From Saprospiraceae bacterium (GTDB taxonomy: Bacteria > Bacteroidota > Bacteroidia > Chitinophagales > Saprospiraceae), in assembly GCA_016717265.1 (NCBI GenBank), contig JADKFX010000001.1, positions 3,174,501 through 3,238,500 of the forward strand: DNA of 64,000 bases, read 5' to 3'. The stretch's first letter is position 1. Every line of letters starts with the position of its first letter. Under the pieces are notes generated by a model. It searched no databases. It was given only the letters and a program-made list of their open reading frames with translations, and was not told the origin of the DNA. Position numbers and translations under genes: made by a program. This document shows, piece by piece, positions 27,873-37,973 of the stretch.

Positions 27873-29354
27873 ATGAAACAACTATTAATGTGTTTGGTAG
27901 TTTTTTTAGTCTTTTTTGAAACGGTAAGTTATAGTCAAGAAAGTCTAACTGCAAATAATCTAACTGTCAAGGCAGTCTGGTTTAATTATCATTCTCCAAA
28001 TAATGATAATAAAAAACTTTTTAATGATCTGGATAATGGAATTGAACTAGGATATACTCGAAATCTTAGCAATTTATTAAGTTTAAGCGTACCAGTTCGA
28101 TTTGGTGCTGCCAGATTTCCAATTTATAATGAAAGTACAAAAGATGTTACAAGCTATACAAGACGCAAAATATATGCAGGTTTAGATGCATTATTAGGAT
28201 TGCATTTCTATAAAGGTAAAGCAATATCGCCTTTTATTTATGCAGGTATTGGGGCTTCTGCACCCTCTTTTGATTTTGACAATCTGCACGGTCAGGCTCC
28301 ATTTGGATTTGGATTAGACATTAAATTAAGCGACAGAATGGGACTTATAGCTCAAACCGATTATCGCTTTGCTTTTAAAGATGGGTATGATAACTGGCAG
28401 CATGCACTCGGCTTCAGAATTTGCCTTTGTGAAGGGGATCGCGATAAAGATGGATATGCCGATAGCAAAGATGATTGTCCGGATGACGCAGGAACGATTA
28501 GTGGATGTCCTGATAGAGATAATGATAGAATTCGAGATTTGGATGATAAATGCCCTGAAGAAGCTGGAGTTGTTGAAAATTATGGTTGTCCTGCAGATAT
28601 GGATAAAGATGGTGTTTATGACCGCGATGATGATTGTCCGAAAGTAGCAGGAACCATTAAAGGTTGTCCTGATAAAGATAAAGATGGTGTTGCCGATAAA
28701 GATGATCGCTGCCCAGATGTTGCAGGAACCATTAAAGGTTGCCCTGATACTGATAAAGATGGGGTTGTTGATATTGATGATAAATGTCCGAAAGTAGCTG
28801 GTCCGGCTAGTAATTTTGGTTGTCCTCCAGATAAAGATAATGATGGTTACCCTGATGCTACAGATCCATGTCCGGATTTAGCTGGCACTATTAATGGATG
28901 CCCTGATACAGATGGAGATGGCATCACAGACAATCTGGATAAATGTCCAAATACTAAAGGTATTGCTGCTTTGATGGGTTGTCCTGAAATTAAAATGGAA
29001 GACAAAAAAGTACTGGATATTGCCATGCGGGCTGTTCAATTCCAAACTGGTACAGCAGTTATCACTAAATCATCCTACAAAAATTTAAATGATGTATTAG
29101 TTGTTCTTAATAAATATCCTGAAATGAACTTAAGTATTGAAGGTCATACAGATAGTGTTGCTGATGATGCTTTAAATCAAAAACTTTCAGAAAAAAGAGC
29201 AAAAGCTTGTATGGATTATTTAATTAAAAAAGGAATTAATGTAAGTCGTTTAATGTCTGCTGGCTACGGTGAAACAAAACCAGTTGGCGACAATAAAACA
29301 AGAGATGGTAGACAATTAAATCGCCGGACTGAATTTAATCCAGTTTGGCGTTAA
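27873..29354 (+). CDS. OmpA-family outer-membrane protein with thrombospondin type 3 repeats
   Basis: 493 residues. Signal peptide (..VSYSQESL), N-terminal eight-stranded beta-barrel-like domain (about 28-185), calcium-binding thrombospondin type 3 repeats (about 187-375; repeated D-x-D-x-D-G-x-x-D-x-x-D-x-C-P), then an OmpA peptidoglycan-binding domain (about 395-493) with NLSIEGHTDSVADDALNQKLSEKRA and the closing NRRTEF. It anchors the outer membrane to peptidoglycan; such proteins are abundant in Bacteroidota. A terminator follows. Confidence 0.93.
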   Translation: MKQLLMCLVVFLVFFETVSYSQESLTANNLTVKAVWFNYHSPNNDNKKLFNDLDNGIELGYTRNLSNLLSLSVPVRFGAARFPIYNESTKDVTSYTRRKIYAGLDALLGLHFYKGKAISPFIYAGIGASAPSFDFDNLHGQAPFGFGLDIKLSDRMGLIAQTDYRFAFKDGYDNWQHALGFRICLCEGDRDKDGYADSKDDCPDDAGTISGCPDRDNDRIRDLDDKCPEEAGVVENYGCPADMDKDGVYDRDDDCPKVAGTIKGCPDKDKDGVADKDDRCPDVAGTIKGCPDTDKDGVVDIDDKCPKVAGPASNFGCPPDKDNDGYPDATDPCPDLAGTINGCPDTDGDGITDNLDKCPNTKGIAALMGCPEIKMEDKKVLDIAMRAVQFQTGTAVITKSSYKNLNDVLVVLNKYPEMNLSIEGHTDSVADDALNQKLSEKRAKACMDYLIKKGINVSRLMSAGYGETKPVGDNKTRDGRQLNRRTEFNPVWR

Positions 29355-29375
29355 AAATAACTGATTATAGAAATT

Positions 29376-29426
29376 AAAAAGGAGCTGCCAGTGGAATATT
29401 AATTTATTCATGGCAGCTTCTTTTTT
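29376..29426 (+). terminator. Rho-independent terminator after the OmpA-family gene
   Basis: Stem AAAAAGGAGCTGCCA / TGGCAGCTTCTTTTTT (one G-U pair) with a 20-base loop and a run of T at the 3' side. It begins 22 bases after the stop codon. Confidence 0.85.
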
Positions 29427-29484
29427 AGTAACTATAATTTATTGAGTTTTAAATAATATTTAATAAATTAATATTTTCAATAGT

Positions 29485-29889
29485 ATGATATATGTAAATT
29501 GGTTGGGTGTAATTTTGGCTTCAATCAGTTCTTTTGTTTTAGCTTATTTTTGGTACAATCAAAAATTCTTTGGAAGAACATGGCAACGTGAAAACAATCT
29601 TTCGGATGAACAACTTCGTTCTGGAAACAAAACAAAAATTTATGGAATCTCGTTTCTTATGATATTCGTATATGCATACATGCTTGCAAAAACTATCATA
29701 CGAACTGATTTTAGTGGCATGGCAGATGGTCTAAAATTCGGATTCATGGTTGGAACTTGTTTTGCAGCAATGAGTTTGGGTATTAATTATCAATTTGCAA
29801 GAAAATCAAACTCGCTCTTCTTAATTGATGCTGCTTATATCGTTGTATCTTCCACTATTATGGGAGCCATCATAGGTTGGATGGGATAA
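29485..29889 (+). CDS. DUF1761 integral membrane protein
   Basis: 134 residues with four predicted membrane helices. The N-terminal VNWLGVILASISSFVLAYFWYNQKFFGRTW matches DUF1761 (the W-Y motif followed by FG..W). The final helices are KFGFMVGTCFAAMSLGINYQFA and FLIDAAYIVVSSTIMGAIIGWM. Function unknown in the family. It is monocistronic. Confidence 0.8.
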   Translation: MIYVNWLGVILASISSFVLAYFWYNQKFFGRTWQRENNLSDEQLRSGNKTKIYGISFLMIFVYAYMLAKTIIRTDFSGMADGLKFGFMVGTCFAAMSLGINYQFARKSNSLFLIDAAYIVVSSTIMGAIIGWMG

Positions 29890-30497
29890 AATTCTTTGTT
29901 CAACTTATAATTTGAAATTTACCAAATTCAGGAAGTCTACAAAATTCAAATTAACAAAAATCACGAAAGTAGCTTCCTTCAAATAACAATGAAATATGCC
30001 CTAGGATATGGACAGTTAAGCTTACATTATTTCAGTCCTGATACCCCTTAATTCCAATTGGAATTTAAAACAACAAATAATATTATAAACAGGCCAATAA
30101 ATAATAAAGGGATCGCAGGGACAAGCATAAACCCATTTGTAATTTCTTCAAATCCATTCTTTTTGAGGAATAAAGACAAAACAATCAGGCAGGTAAAAAC
30201 AAACGCTCGTAAATTCACTGTGCTATTATGTGTAGTGCCAAATTGTAGCGTGTACATATCCTAAATTTGATTTGCAATGACTCCCAGTACTGCTAGAATA
30301 TTAATAACAACTGCAATTTCAAAAACAGAATTTCATACTTTAAAAATTCTTATTGACGTTGTTTAATATAAATTTCTAATTTAATAATAAGTATCTGCTT
30401 TGGATTATTTTATAAAATTAGTAAATTTAGGAAGTTCAAACTCAGAATATTTGAATTTTACAAATACCATCCACCATAAAAATGATGGGATTGCATT
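29890..30497. other. 608-base gap with one possible small gene
   Basis: Besides the small reading frame at 30048-30257, it holds an imperfect hairpin (AGGAAGtCTAC at 29930 with GTAGCTTCCT at 29969) that has no T-run, and two copies of AAATTyAGGAAGT (near 29924 and 30423). No RNA gene or mobile element was recognised. Confidence 0.4.
30048..30257 (-). CDS. Possible small membrane protein
   Basis: 69 residues with two hydrophobic segments (about 17-30 and 44-65: VPAIPLLFIGLFIILFVVL) joined by a short polar loop. No family is recognised. The opposite strand is also open over nearly the same span, but its translation lacks any membrane or domain pattern. It remains uncertain whether this is expressed. 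Confidence 0.35.
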   Translation of the reverse strand: MYTLQFGTTHNSTVNLRAFVFTCLIVLSLFLKKNGFEEITNGFMLVPAIPLLFIGLFIILFVVLNSNWN

Positions 30498-32423
30498 TTA
30501 TATTTTTCCAGTTTTTATTTCATGGACTATACCTGGATCTAATAATGTACTGGTATCTCCCAAATGATCCGTTTCTCCTTCTGCAATTTTTCGTAAAATA
30601 CGACGCATAATTTTTCCACTTCTTGTTTTTGGCAATCCACTTACAAATTGAATTTTATCTGGCTTTGCGATAGGTCCAATTACTTTTGAAACTGTGACTA
30701 GAATATCTTGTCTTGTAAGATCTTGATCAGCATGTTCGCTATTGTAAATGACATAGGCATAAATTCCTTGCCCTTTTATATCATGCGGATAACCAACCAC
30801 TGCACTCTCCACCACACCAACATGCATATTAATTGCATTTTCAATTTCCGCGGTACCTATACGATGTCCACTAATATTTAAAACATCATCAACACGACCT
30901 GTAATTCTAAAATTTCCTGCAGTATCTTTTAATGCCCCATCGCCTGTAAAGTATAAATTTTTATAGCTTGCAAAATAATTAAGACGACATCTTTCATGAT
31001 CCCCGTAGGTCGTTCTAAAAATTCCTGGCCAGGGTGCTTTTATACACAAATTTCCTTTCATGAATCCTTGTTCGTTAGGTTCCGTTACTTCCGTTCCATT
31101 TTCATCTACTAATATTGGTTGAACCCCTGGCAATGGCAAGGTAGCCCAACTTGGTTTTGCTGGCGTAACACCTGCTAAATTAGAAATTAAACATCCCCCG
31201 GTTTCCGTTTGCCACCAAGTATCTACAATTGGACATCGTTTTTTACCGATGTTCTCAAAATACCATCGCCAGGCTTCTTCATTTATTGGCTCCCCTACAG
31301 TACCTAATACTTTTAAAGAAGAAATGTCTTTTCCTTGAATTGGTGAAATTCCAAAACTCATAAGGCTTCTAATTGCAGTAGGCGCTGTATAAATCGTATT
31401 TACTTTATGCCGTTCAATAATTTCCCAAAATCGACTCGCCGTTGGCCAAGTCGGAATCCCTTCAAACATTAATGTTGTTGCACCTGCACTTAAGGGCCCG
31501 TATAGAATATAACTATGTCCTGTAATCCACCCAATATCTGCAGTACAAAAATGTATATCTTGGGGCGCATATTGAAAAACATTTATGAAAGTATAATTTG
31601 TCCAAATCATGTAACCTGCGCAACTATGAACAACTCCTTTTGGTTTACCGGTACTTCCTGAAGTGTATAATATAAAAAGTGGATCTTCTGAATCCATTTC
31701 TTCCGCTTCAAAAAATGGGTTTCCCATGGTTTCCACTTTTTTAATTTCATCTTCCCACCAAACATCTCTCCCTTTTATCATAGAAACCGGTGTTCGGGTG
31801 CGCGTCAAAACAATTACCTTTTTTACAAATGGACATTGAATCAAAGATTCATCAATCACACTTTTTAATGGAATTTCTTTATTCCCTCTGAATGCACCGT
31901 CACAAGTGATAATAAAATTAGCATTTGCATCTTGTAAACGGTCGGCTATACTTTGAGCACTAAATCCACCAAAAATTACAGAATGAATAGCACCTATTCG
32001 CGCACAAGCTAAAACGGCAATCGCAAGTTCTGGTACCATGCCCATATAAATACATACCCGATCGCTCTTTTGAACTCCGTTCAATCTTAACACTTGCGCA
32101 AATTGCATTACTTTAAAATGTAACTCACGATATGATAATATCCGATGATGCTCTTCCGGATCATTTGATTCCCAAATTAAAGCAGGACAATTGCCAAGTT
32201 TTTCAAGATGGCGGTCTAGACAGTTTTCTGTAATATTTAATTTCCCATTAATAAACCATTCAATCTTTGGCTCTTTAAAATTCCATTCCAAAACTTTATC
32301 CCATTTTTTACGCCATTGAAAATGAGATGCAATCTCTGCCCAAAAAACATCAGGATCTTCAATACTCTTCTTGTAATCAGTATGATATTGTTCTATTGAT
32401 TTAATTTGATACGGATATGACAT
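30498..32423 (-). CDS. acs: Acetyl-CoA synthetase (AMP-forming)
   Basis: 641 residues, the usual length of Acs. ANL-superfamily motifs: the P-loop YTSGSTGKPKGVVHS, the DTWWQTETGG core, YFTGDGALKD, GRVDDVLNISGHRIGTAEIE at the hinge, and PKTRSGKIMRRILR, whose Lys is the adenylation residue regulated by acetylation. It converts acetate, ATP and CoA to acetyl-CoA. It is monocistronic; the 295-base region upstream presumably holds its promoter. Confidence 0.96.
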   Translation of the reverse strand: MSYPYQIKSIEQYHTDYKKSIEDPDVFWAEIASHFQWRKKWDKVLEWNFKEPKIEWFINGKLNITENCLDRHLEKLGNCPALIWESNDPEEHHRILSYRELHFKVMQFAQVLRLNGVQKSDRVCIYMGMVPELAIAVLACARIGAIHSVIFGGFSAQSIADRLQDANANFIITCDGAFRGNKEIPLKSVIDESLIQCPFVKKVIVLTRTRTPVSMIKGRDVWWEDEIKKVETMGNPFFEAEEMDSEDPLFILYTSGSTGKPKGVVHSCAGYMIWTNYTFINVFQYAPQDIHFCTADIGWITGHSYILYGPLSAGATTLMFEGIPTWPTASRFWEIIERHKVNTIYTAPTAIRSLMSFGISPIQGKDISSLKVLGTVGEPINEEAWRWYFENIGKKRCPIVDTWWQTETGGCLISNLAGVTPAKPSWATLPLPGVQPILVDENGTEVTEPNEQGFMKGNLCIKAPWPGIFRTTYGDHERCRLNYFASYKNLYFTGDGALKDTAGNFRITGRVDDVLNISGHRIGTAEIENAINMHVGVVESAVVGYPHDIKGQGIYAYVIYNSEHADQDLTRQDILVTVSKVIGPIAKPDKIQFVSGLPKTRSGKIMRRILRKIAEGETDHLGDTSTLLDPGIVHEIKTGKI

Positions 32424-32718
32424 CGTGAATTATTTTAAAAAACAGTCATAAAAATAATGATTCCTGTTCTTGCTAAATTACTTATTTATACTGACTTCTA
32501 CTTGTAAATTAGAGAACAACACACGATGTTTACTTTACTAATTAAATTATAAGCCATTTCCAAGTTGGTTACGCTTACTTCCATAATTTGGGTATTAAAT
32601 CAGTAAATAAAAATTATTCAACAAAATGAAGTCAGCTCAAATTTCTTACCTGTAAACCCTTCTTGCGCAACAAATTAGAAATATTCAGAGGGTTTCTTGT
32701 AATGTACAGAATCCAAAT

Positions 32719-35700
32719 CTATTCAACCAATAACATCTGCTTGGTTGAAGAGTGTCCTGCTGCATCCAATTGATAGTAAATAATTCCATTTGATTTGAAT
32801 TCAGATCGGTGAAGTTTCAATTTATTTAATCCTTTGTTTGCTTGCAATTCATATACCTTTAAAACTTTACCTGTAAGATCATAAAAACTAAATTTCGCTG
32901 TTCCAGCTTCTGGAAGCCTAAAACTTATGTTTGTTTCTTTTGAAAATGGATTGGGCATATTTTGATACAATTCAAATATACCGCTATTTTGCACTCCATT
33001 TTCTGTACGGATTACTAAAATAATATCCCGTGAAATTAATTGGGTATCATATGCTTCCGCAAACGTGATATCACTTGTGATGTCAAGTGCATTGATCAAA
33101 CTGGTATTTTTATTTGCCCGAAAATTAAGATAATACAAAACTTCATTCGCAGTAAAACTTTGCGGAACTCTATTATTCCAACTACTGGTTATTACTCCAT
33201 TAGTTACTTGTTGCAATCCAAAATTTGATTCATCCAATTGCAATTTTCCGGCATCTACCCCTGCAAAATTAAAAATTTCAGGATTAAATTTTAATGTAAA
33301 TTGAAAACCTACTATATCCTTAAAGTCATTAGACCTAAAGGCAATTTTTATCAAATCTCCAGCAACAATATTTTGGTTATTAATTTCAAAATGAAATAAT
33401 TCTCTAGTCCTTGAATTGCTTGATTTTATATCATGGCCTTTCGCATCATCGGTTACATCCCCTATTTTAATCGCTACAAAATCTTCCTTTCTATCCTTAG
33501 CTAATACCATAGGCACTAATACTTCTCTAGGTGCTAACCATGGATTATTTAAATCCATTTTATAGCTTTTAGGAACGAAGGTCCAGGAATCACAATTTGC
33601 AAATTCATTCTGAACTCCTAATATTAATTTTCTGATTTCTGTAATATCTGCTGCTGTTATAGAAGCACTATTATTAACATCAGCAGCAATTATTTTATAT
33701 GGACTATTTAATTTTTCAAATCCAAGGATATGTCTTTGAATTTTAACTATATCTGCCGTAGAAACGCCATTCATTGGTTCGTCAATTCTTCGAGGCTTAA
33801 CAACATATTCTTTGGACAAACCAAAATCCAGGTCTCCAAATAAATAATATCCATTGGAAGCAGTAGTCATTTCTTTTTCCATCACATTGGATCGAAATAA
33901 TTGAATAGATGCATGCTCCGTTCCTTCACCATTTAATGTTTTTAACTCGCCAGAAATTTTGCCAAAGCTGCCAACATTAGGACAAATATCATTCGGATCC
34001 TGAATCACAACAACCGTACTGCAACAATCTCTATTTCCTTCTTCATCTTCAATACAAATTAACACAGGCACAACGATTTCATCATTTTTCTTTTGACTTA
34101 TAAATTCATCACAACAAATAGTCAAACTGTCTGAATTATCTTTATCAAAATAGAAATGCAAATTTTCTGAATTTGTACAATTATCATAACTACCAGCATC
34201 AAGGTCCTTTGCCCAAACCGTAACACATCCAGACACAGGCATTACGGTGGTAATGATACCAACATGACAATATGGTGTTGGAGCTTTGCAATCTTTAATT
34301 TCAAATAACTGACAACTCGTTGCAAGATTTCCACATCCATCTTCAACAAACCAACACACTCTGTGAATTCCGATTGGATAGGTTCCACTAGCATCAAATG
34401 GATTAAACTCATTATCGGCGAGTGGATTATGATGCCTTATTGGAACTCGGCCTGAACTTTGCTCCCTACTATTTATAGGTCCTACTGCATAATCAAAACC
34501 AGAATGAATCCCTTTCCCATCATTAAATAAATCGATTTTATAATCCGAATTTAACCAATCCACGGGGCTACAATTATCAGTTGCACTTTGCTTGATTTCA
34601 ATATGTCCAGAACATACTTTTGTTATAGGATCTTTAGTTGCCGGCTCACAATTTCCGATTGTAATTATAATGTTTGGTTTGTCTTTATCAAATACTTTAA
34701 TAATCTGCAAATATTCCCAACGACCTCTAACCGGATCCAGAAGAGGATCATATTGACACCAATCAATTACGATCCATTTTCGCAATACCTTAAAACAAGC
34801 ATCCAGTTCAATATTAAAAATTTCATCCACATATTCTGTACTTATTAATGCACATAAATCATCCGCATTATGCTCAATATAAGGTCTACCTAATCTTGGA
34901 TTATCTGGACTAATATCTGCCCCACATCCCTCAATCACTGTAGGATCACCAGAACAATTTCCTGGCCAAAAAATATCATCTGTAAAATCGCAATCTTGAT
35001 CTCTGTTTATATAAAATGGATCGCAATCAACAACCCAAATTGTTTGGTTGGCGCTTACACTGATTCCATTTGGACCCTTTGCAATAATTGTCCGATTAAT
35101 AAAACCTTGACCACATTGTCTACTATCATTTACTAGAATTGAATAATTAGTCCCACAAGTTCCCAACACAACACCATCAAATCCCCAAACCAAATCATAA
35201 CTTCTATCTAAATGAGAAGTATCAAATAATAAACGATAATAATCACAAGCTTTATTCCATGCCGGAGGATTTGAAGGAGAAGCACCTGGTATAAACCCAG
35301 GATAACCTGTAAGTTCATTTCTCAAACAGTAATTGTAACATAGCTGATCCCTGGTAATCACTTTGCGTCTTGCACTTAAGGTATTCACCACACTTCCAAA
35401 GGTTTCATCTTGTGGGTCTGTTAACTTTGTAACGTCAAACCAAAAGGAACAACTTACCACAATATTTGGCGGTGGTGTTACGGTAGGAATGCTTTTATCT
35501 TGTACCTCAACTTCTACCATACAATCTGTAAAATGACCATACAAATCACCTCCAGGATTCATTCTTGATGGACTTACCGGACCTTTTCCCGGCTCTTTGT
35601 CAAAAACCCGAAGTACAATCATTATTTGTTTTCCTACATCACTGCAACAAAACCTTACGTCATCATCAAAATAAATTTGATTTCCATTACTTACAAGATT

Positions 35701-37812
35701 GTCATCGCTATTTATTGCCGCACAATTGAATCCATCATCTGGTTGATGGGCATTGCTACCATTATTAGTACCTCTAAGTTGTTCCATTCGAATTGCTTTG
35801 AAAAACACATGCGGCGAACAATTATCAAAACTATTTTGATCCAAATCTTTTGCAACTATTTTTGTGAAATTCTCTCCCGGACTTTGTGTTCCATTTAAAC
35901 TAACAATTGTTTTCTGATCACAAACTGCATTGGGTGGCACCAAATCCAACATATTTACAGCAATTCTTTTCTTTGTAATATTACCACAACAATCCTCTGC
36001 TATAATAAATGCATTCCAGATTCCACGTTCTATACCAACAACAATATATCCTGCAATTTCATCACCCAACACCGTTCCATTTTCGATTGTTACCTTATAA
36101 TGTAAATCCAGACTACAATTGTCAGCTAACCAAGGTTTCGGTACAATCCAGGTTCCGGAACAATTCCAAACATCACTATAAACAAGTGTAGAATCCGGAT
36201 AAATAATTTGAGGACCTATTCGATCTATTACTTTAATAATTTGATTATGACCTGCAATTTCACTTGTGCACCAATCAAATACAGTCCACTGTCGCAATAT
36301 TTTAAAACAACCTACCAGGCCAGCATTACATCCATTCTTTGCAAGATCAATAAATTCATCTTTGTAAGTCATACCCAGATTCAAACATCCTTTACTGCTT
36401 GGATATCCGGTTCCTAGCCAAAGCACAACTTCATCAGGCCCCCAACATAATTGAGAACCAGAATTCCAATCTGGATGTGGTGGATAATAAATGGGCCATG
36501 GACTTGGATGACCTTTATAAATTCCGGTATCAATACAATTCCAACCTAAGCTTCTTGGCAATCTCTCACCAGATAGATCGCCTGTGGGACTTGGCAAAAA
36601 GCCACCTGTATTAAACCAATGTAAGGAATCTAATAAATAACCATCAACACAATATGGATATGCCAAAAAATGCTTTTTAAAATCAAGGGCTGGATTCCGT
36701 TTTTCATCACAAGAAAAAGCAGCTGCATCATAATCATCAAAATTATGTGGTGCATATACGTTTGCAAATGTTACCAAATTTATAGTAATCGTTTGTACAC
36801 AACTAGATTTATTGTTGTAAGCATCTATTGCAATCCAAGTTCGAATAATTTTTTGTTCGAAACCAGCAATACAGCTACCATAAATCATTTCATCCTTAAA
36901 AGTCAACTGATAATCACTACAGTTGTCATAAACGAATGGGATACCCATAAATAAAGGTGAGCTGGGACTTGTACCACAAATTATGCAAGTGTCATTTGCA
37001 CAAATTATGACTGGAGCAAGTTTGTCTTCAACAGTAGCACGACCCCAACAACTATTTCCGGTAAAAGGATCTTTTATAGTCACTTTAATTTGTCTTCCAA
37101 TATCCTCCATGCCAATTTGAGCACCTGGAACATTAAGCTCCCGGTCAATTAAATTATTTGAATACCAATCTTTGAGTTCAACGATGTAGTCATCAAAACA
37201 TCGATAAGGCCCCCATGTGAGAATTTTATCCGCACCGATGGTAGCCGAACAATCCTCATTTAAACTAATTTGAATATCACTATTACAAACAATACTTGCA
37301 TTCGGATTTGGGATTGGAAGCACGGTCACTTGCATGCAACATGTTGCGGTATTTCCATCTGATGCGGTTGCTATATAACAAATTTCATGCTGACCTATTT
37401 TCAGCAATTGACCAAACTTGTATAAACTTGTATCTAAAAGTTGGAGGTCTACAGATAGAGTGCAATTGCCTAAAACTTCAGGCAGAAAATCAAGAGTTGC
37501 TCCACATTCACCGCTACCTAAAGTAATCTGTAGGTCTGTGCATTTTAAAGCAGGGCACATAGCATCTGCAGAATTTAGTTCGTTCGAATGCTTTTTCAAT
37601 AAATTCGAATTTAACGGAATACTGAAACAATGATCTGGAAAAGCAAGCTCCTTTTGTTTTGGATCATCTTTTAAATGGTTCATTTTAGCTTCTAATCTAT
37701 TGGAAGGATTTCCAAAAGCCAACAAAGACAATGGAAAGTAGAAAGAGCTTAAAAGAAAATAAAGACAGGCTAATTTGAGTGTAAATCGCGCCTTTGGGAG
37801 TGGCAGGTTCAT
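32719..37812 (-). CDS. Very large T9SS cargo protein with dockerin-like and cohesin-like modules
   Basis: About 1697 residues from the ATG at 37812; an ATG at 37827 and a TTG at 37848 are alternatives. Signal peptide (..FYFPLSLLAFG), followed by many HYR-like beta domains rich in paired Cys (for example RTWIAIDAYNNKSSC, RQWTVFDWCTSEIAGHNQIIKVID, RKWIVIDWCQYDP). Near the C-terminus come a CnaB-like domain (GKISGELKTLNGEGTEHASIQLF), a dockerin-like pair (STADIVKIQRHILG and TAADITEIRKLILG), a cohesin-like beta-sandwich (IKIAFRSNDFKDIVGFQFTLKFNPEIF) and a T9SS type A signal (LYQNMPNPFSKETNISFRLP ... GIIYYQLDAAG). Probably a surface or released structural protein. Confidence 0.9.
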   Translation of the reverse strand: MNLPLPKARFTLKLACLYFLLSSFYFPLSLLAFGNPSNRLEAKMNHLKDDPKQKELAFPDHCFSIPLNSNLLKKHSNELNSADAMCPALKCTDLQITLGSGECGATLDFLPEVLGNCTLSVDLQLLDTSLYKFGQLLKIGQHEICYIATASDGNTATCCMQVTVLPIPNPNASIVCNSDIQISLNEDCSATIGADKILTWGPYRCFDDYIVELKDWYSNNLIDRELNVPGAQIGMEDIGRQIKVTIKDPFTGNSCWGRATVEDKLAPVIICANDTCIICGTSPSSPLFMGIPFVYDNCSDYQLTFKDEMIYGSCIAGFEQKIIRTWIAIDAYNNKSSCVQTITINLVTFANVYAPHNFDDYDAAAFSCDEKRNPALDFKKHFLAYPYCVDGYLLDSLHWFNTGGFLPSPTGDLSGERLPRSLGWNCIDTGIYKGHPSPWPIYYPPHPDWNSGSQLCWGPDEVVLWLGTGYPSSKGCLNLGMTYKDEFIDLAKNGCNAGLVGCFKILRQWTVFDWCTSEIAGHNQIIKVIDRIGPQIIYPDSTLVYSDVWNCSGTWIVPKPWLADNCSLDLHYKVTIENGTVLGDEIAGYIVVGIERGIWNAFIIAEDCCGNITKKRIAVNMLDLVPPNAVCDQKTIVSLNGTQSPGENFTKIVAKDLDQNSFDNCSPHVFFKAIRMEQLRGTNNGSNAHQPDDGFNCAAINSDDNLVSNGNQIYFDDDVRFCCSDVGKQIMIVLRVFDKEPGKGPVSPSRMNPGGDLYGHFTDCMVEVEVQDKSIPTVTPPPNIVVSCSFWFDVTKLTDPQDETFGSVVNTLSARRKVITRDQLCYNYCLRNELTGYPGFIPGASPSNPPAWNKACDYYRLLFDTSHLDRSYDLVWGFDGVVLGTCGTNYSILVNDSRQCGQGFINRTIIAKGPNGISVSANQTIWVVDCDPFYINRDQDCDFTDDIFWPGNCSGDPTVIEGCGADISPDNPRLGRPYIEHNADDLCALISTEYVDEIFNIELDACFKVLRKWIVIDWCQYDPLLDPVRGRWEYLQIIKVFDKDKPNIIITIGNCEPATKDPITKVCSGHIEIKQSATDNCSPVDWLNSDYKIDLFNDGKGIHSGFDYAVGPINSREQSSGRVPIRHHNPLADNEFNPFDASGTYPIGIHRVCWFVEDGCGNLATSCQLFEIKDCKAPTPYCHVGIITTVMPVSGCVTVWAKDLDAGSYDNCTNSENLHFYFDKDNSDSLTICCDEFISQKKNDEIVVPVLICIEDEEGNRDCCSTVVVIQDPNDICPNVGSFGKISGELKTLNGEGTEHASIQLFRSNVMEKEMTTASNGYYLFGDLDFGLSKEYVVKPRRIDEPMNGVSTADIVKIQRHILGFEKLNSPYKIIAADVNNSASITAADITEIRKLILGVQNEFANCDSWTFVPKSYKMDLNNPWLAPREVLVPMVLAKDRKEDFVAIKIGDVTDDAKGHDIKSSNSRTRELFHFEINNQNIVAGDLIKIAFRSNDFKDIVGFQFTLKFNPEIFNFAGVDAGKLQLDESNFGLQQVTNGVITSSWNNRVPQSFTANEVLYYLNFRANKNTSLINALDITSDITFAEAYDTQLISRDIILVIRTENGVQNSGIFELYQNMPNPFSKETNISFRLPEAGTAKFSFYDLTGKVLKVYELQANKGLNKLKLHRSEFKSNGIIYYQLDAAGHSSTKQMLLVE

Positions 37813-37973
37813 ACACAGATGGTACATACTCAGAGTAGGTTTAACCAAGTGGTTATTAATAAATATTGACCATAAAGATAATAAATATATAAAATAATTA
37901 TATATTTTTTTTTACTAATGTGTAATCTTCTGACTTTTTCTGTCTTTTAGTGTTCCCAATACAGGCCTTCAAA

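Noticed and set aside
30058..30264. Plus-strand 68-codon frame opposite the small two-helix protein
   Set aside because: Its translation is polar and without pattern, while the minus-strand reading gives two plausible membrane helices.
30261..30336. Possible second tiny hydrophobic gene upstream of the 30048-30257 frame
   Set aside because: The hydrophobic reading lacks a start codon in frame; it would need one T fewer in a T5 run, which I cannot justify.
29924..30434. Two copies of AAATTyAGGAAGT about 500 bases apart
   Set aside because: Short, AT-rich and without other matching flanks; chance similarity is likely.
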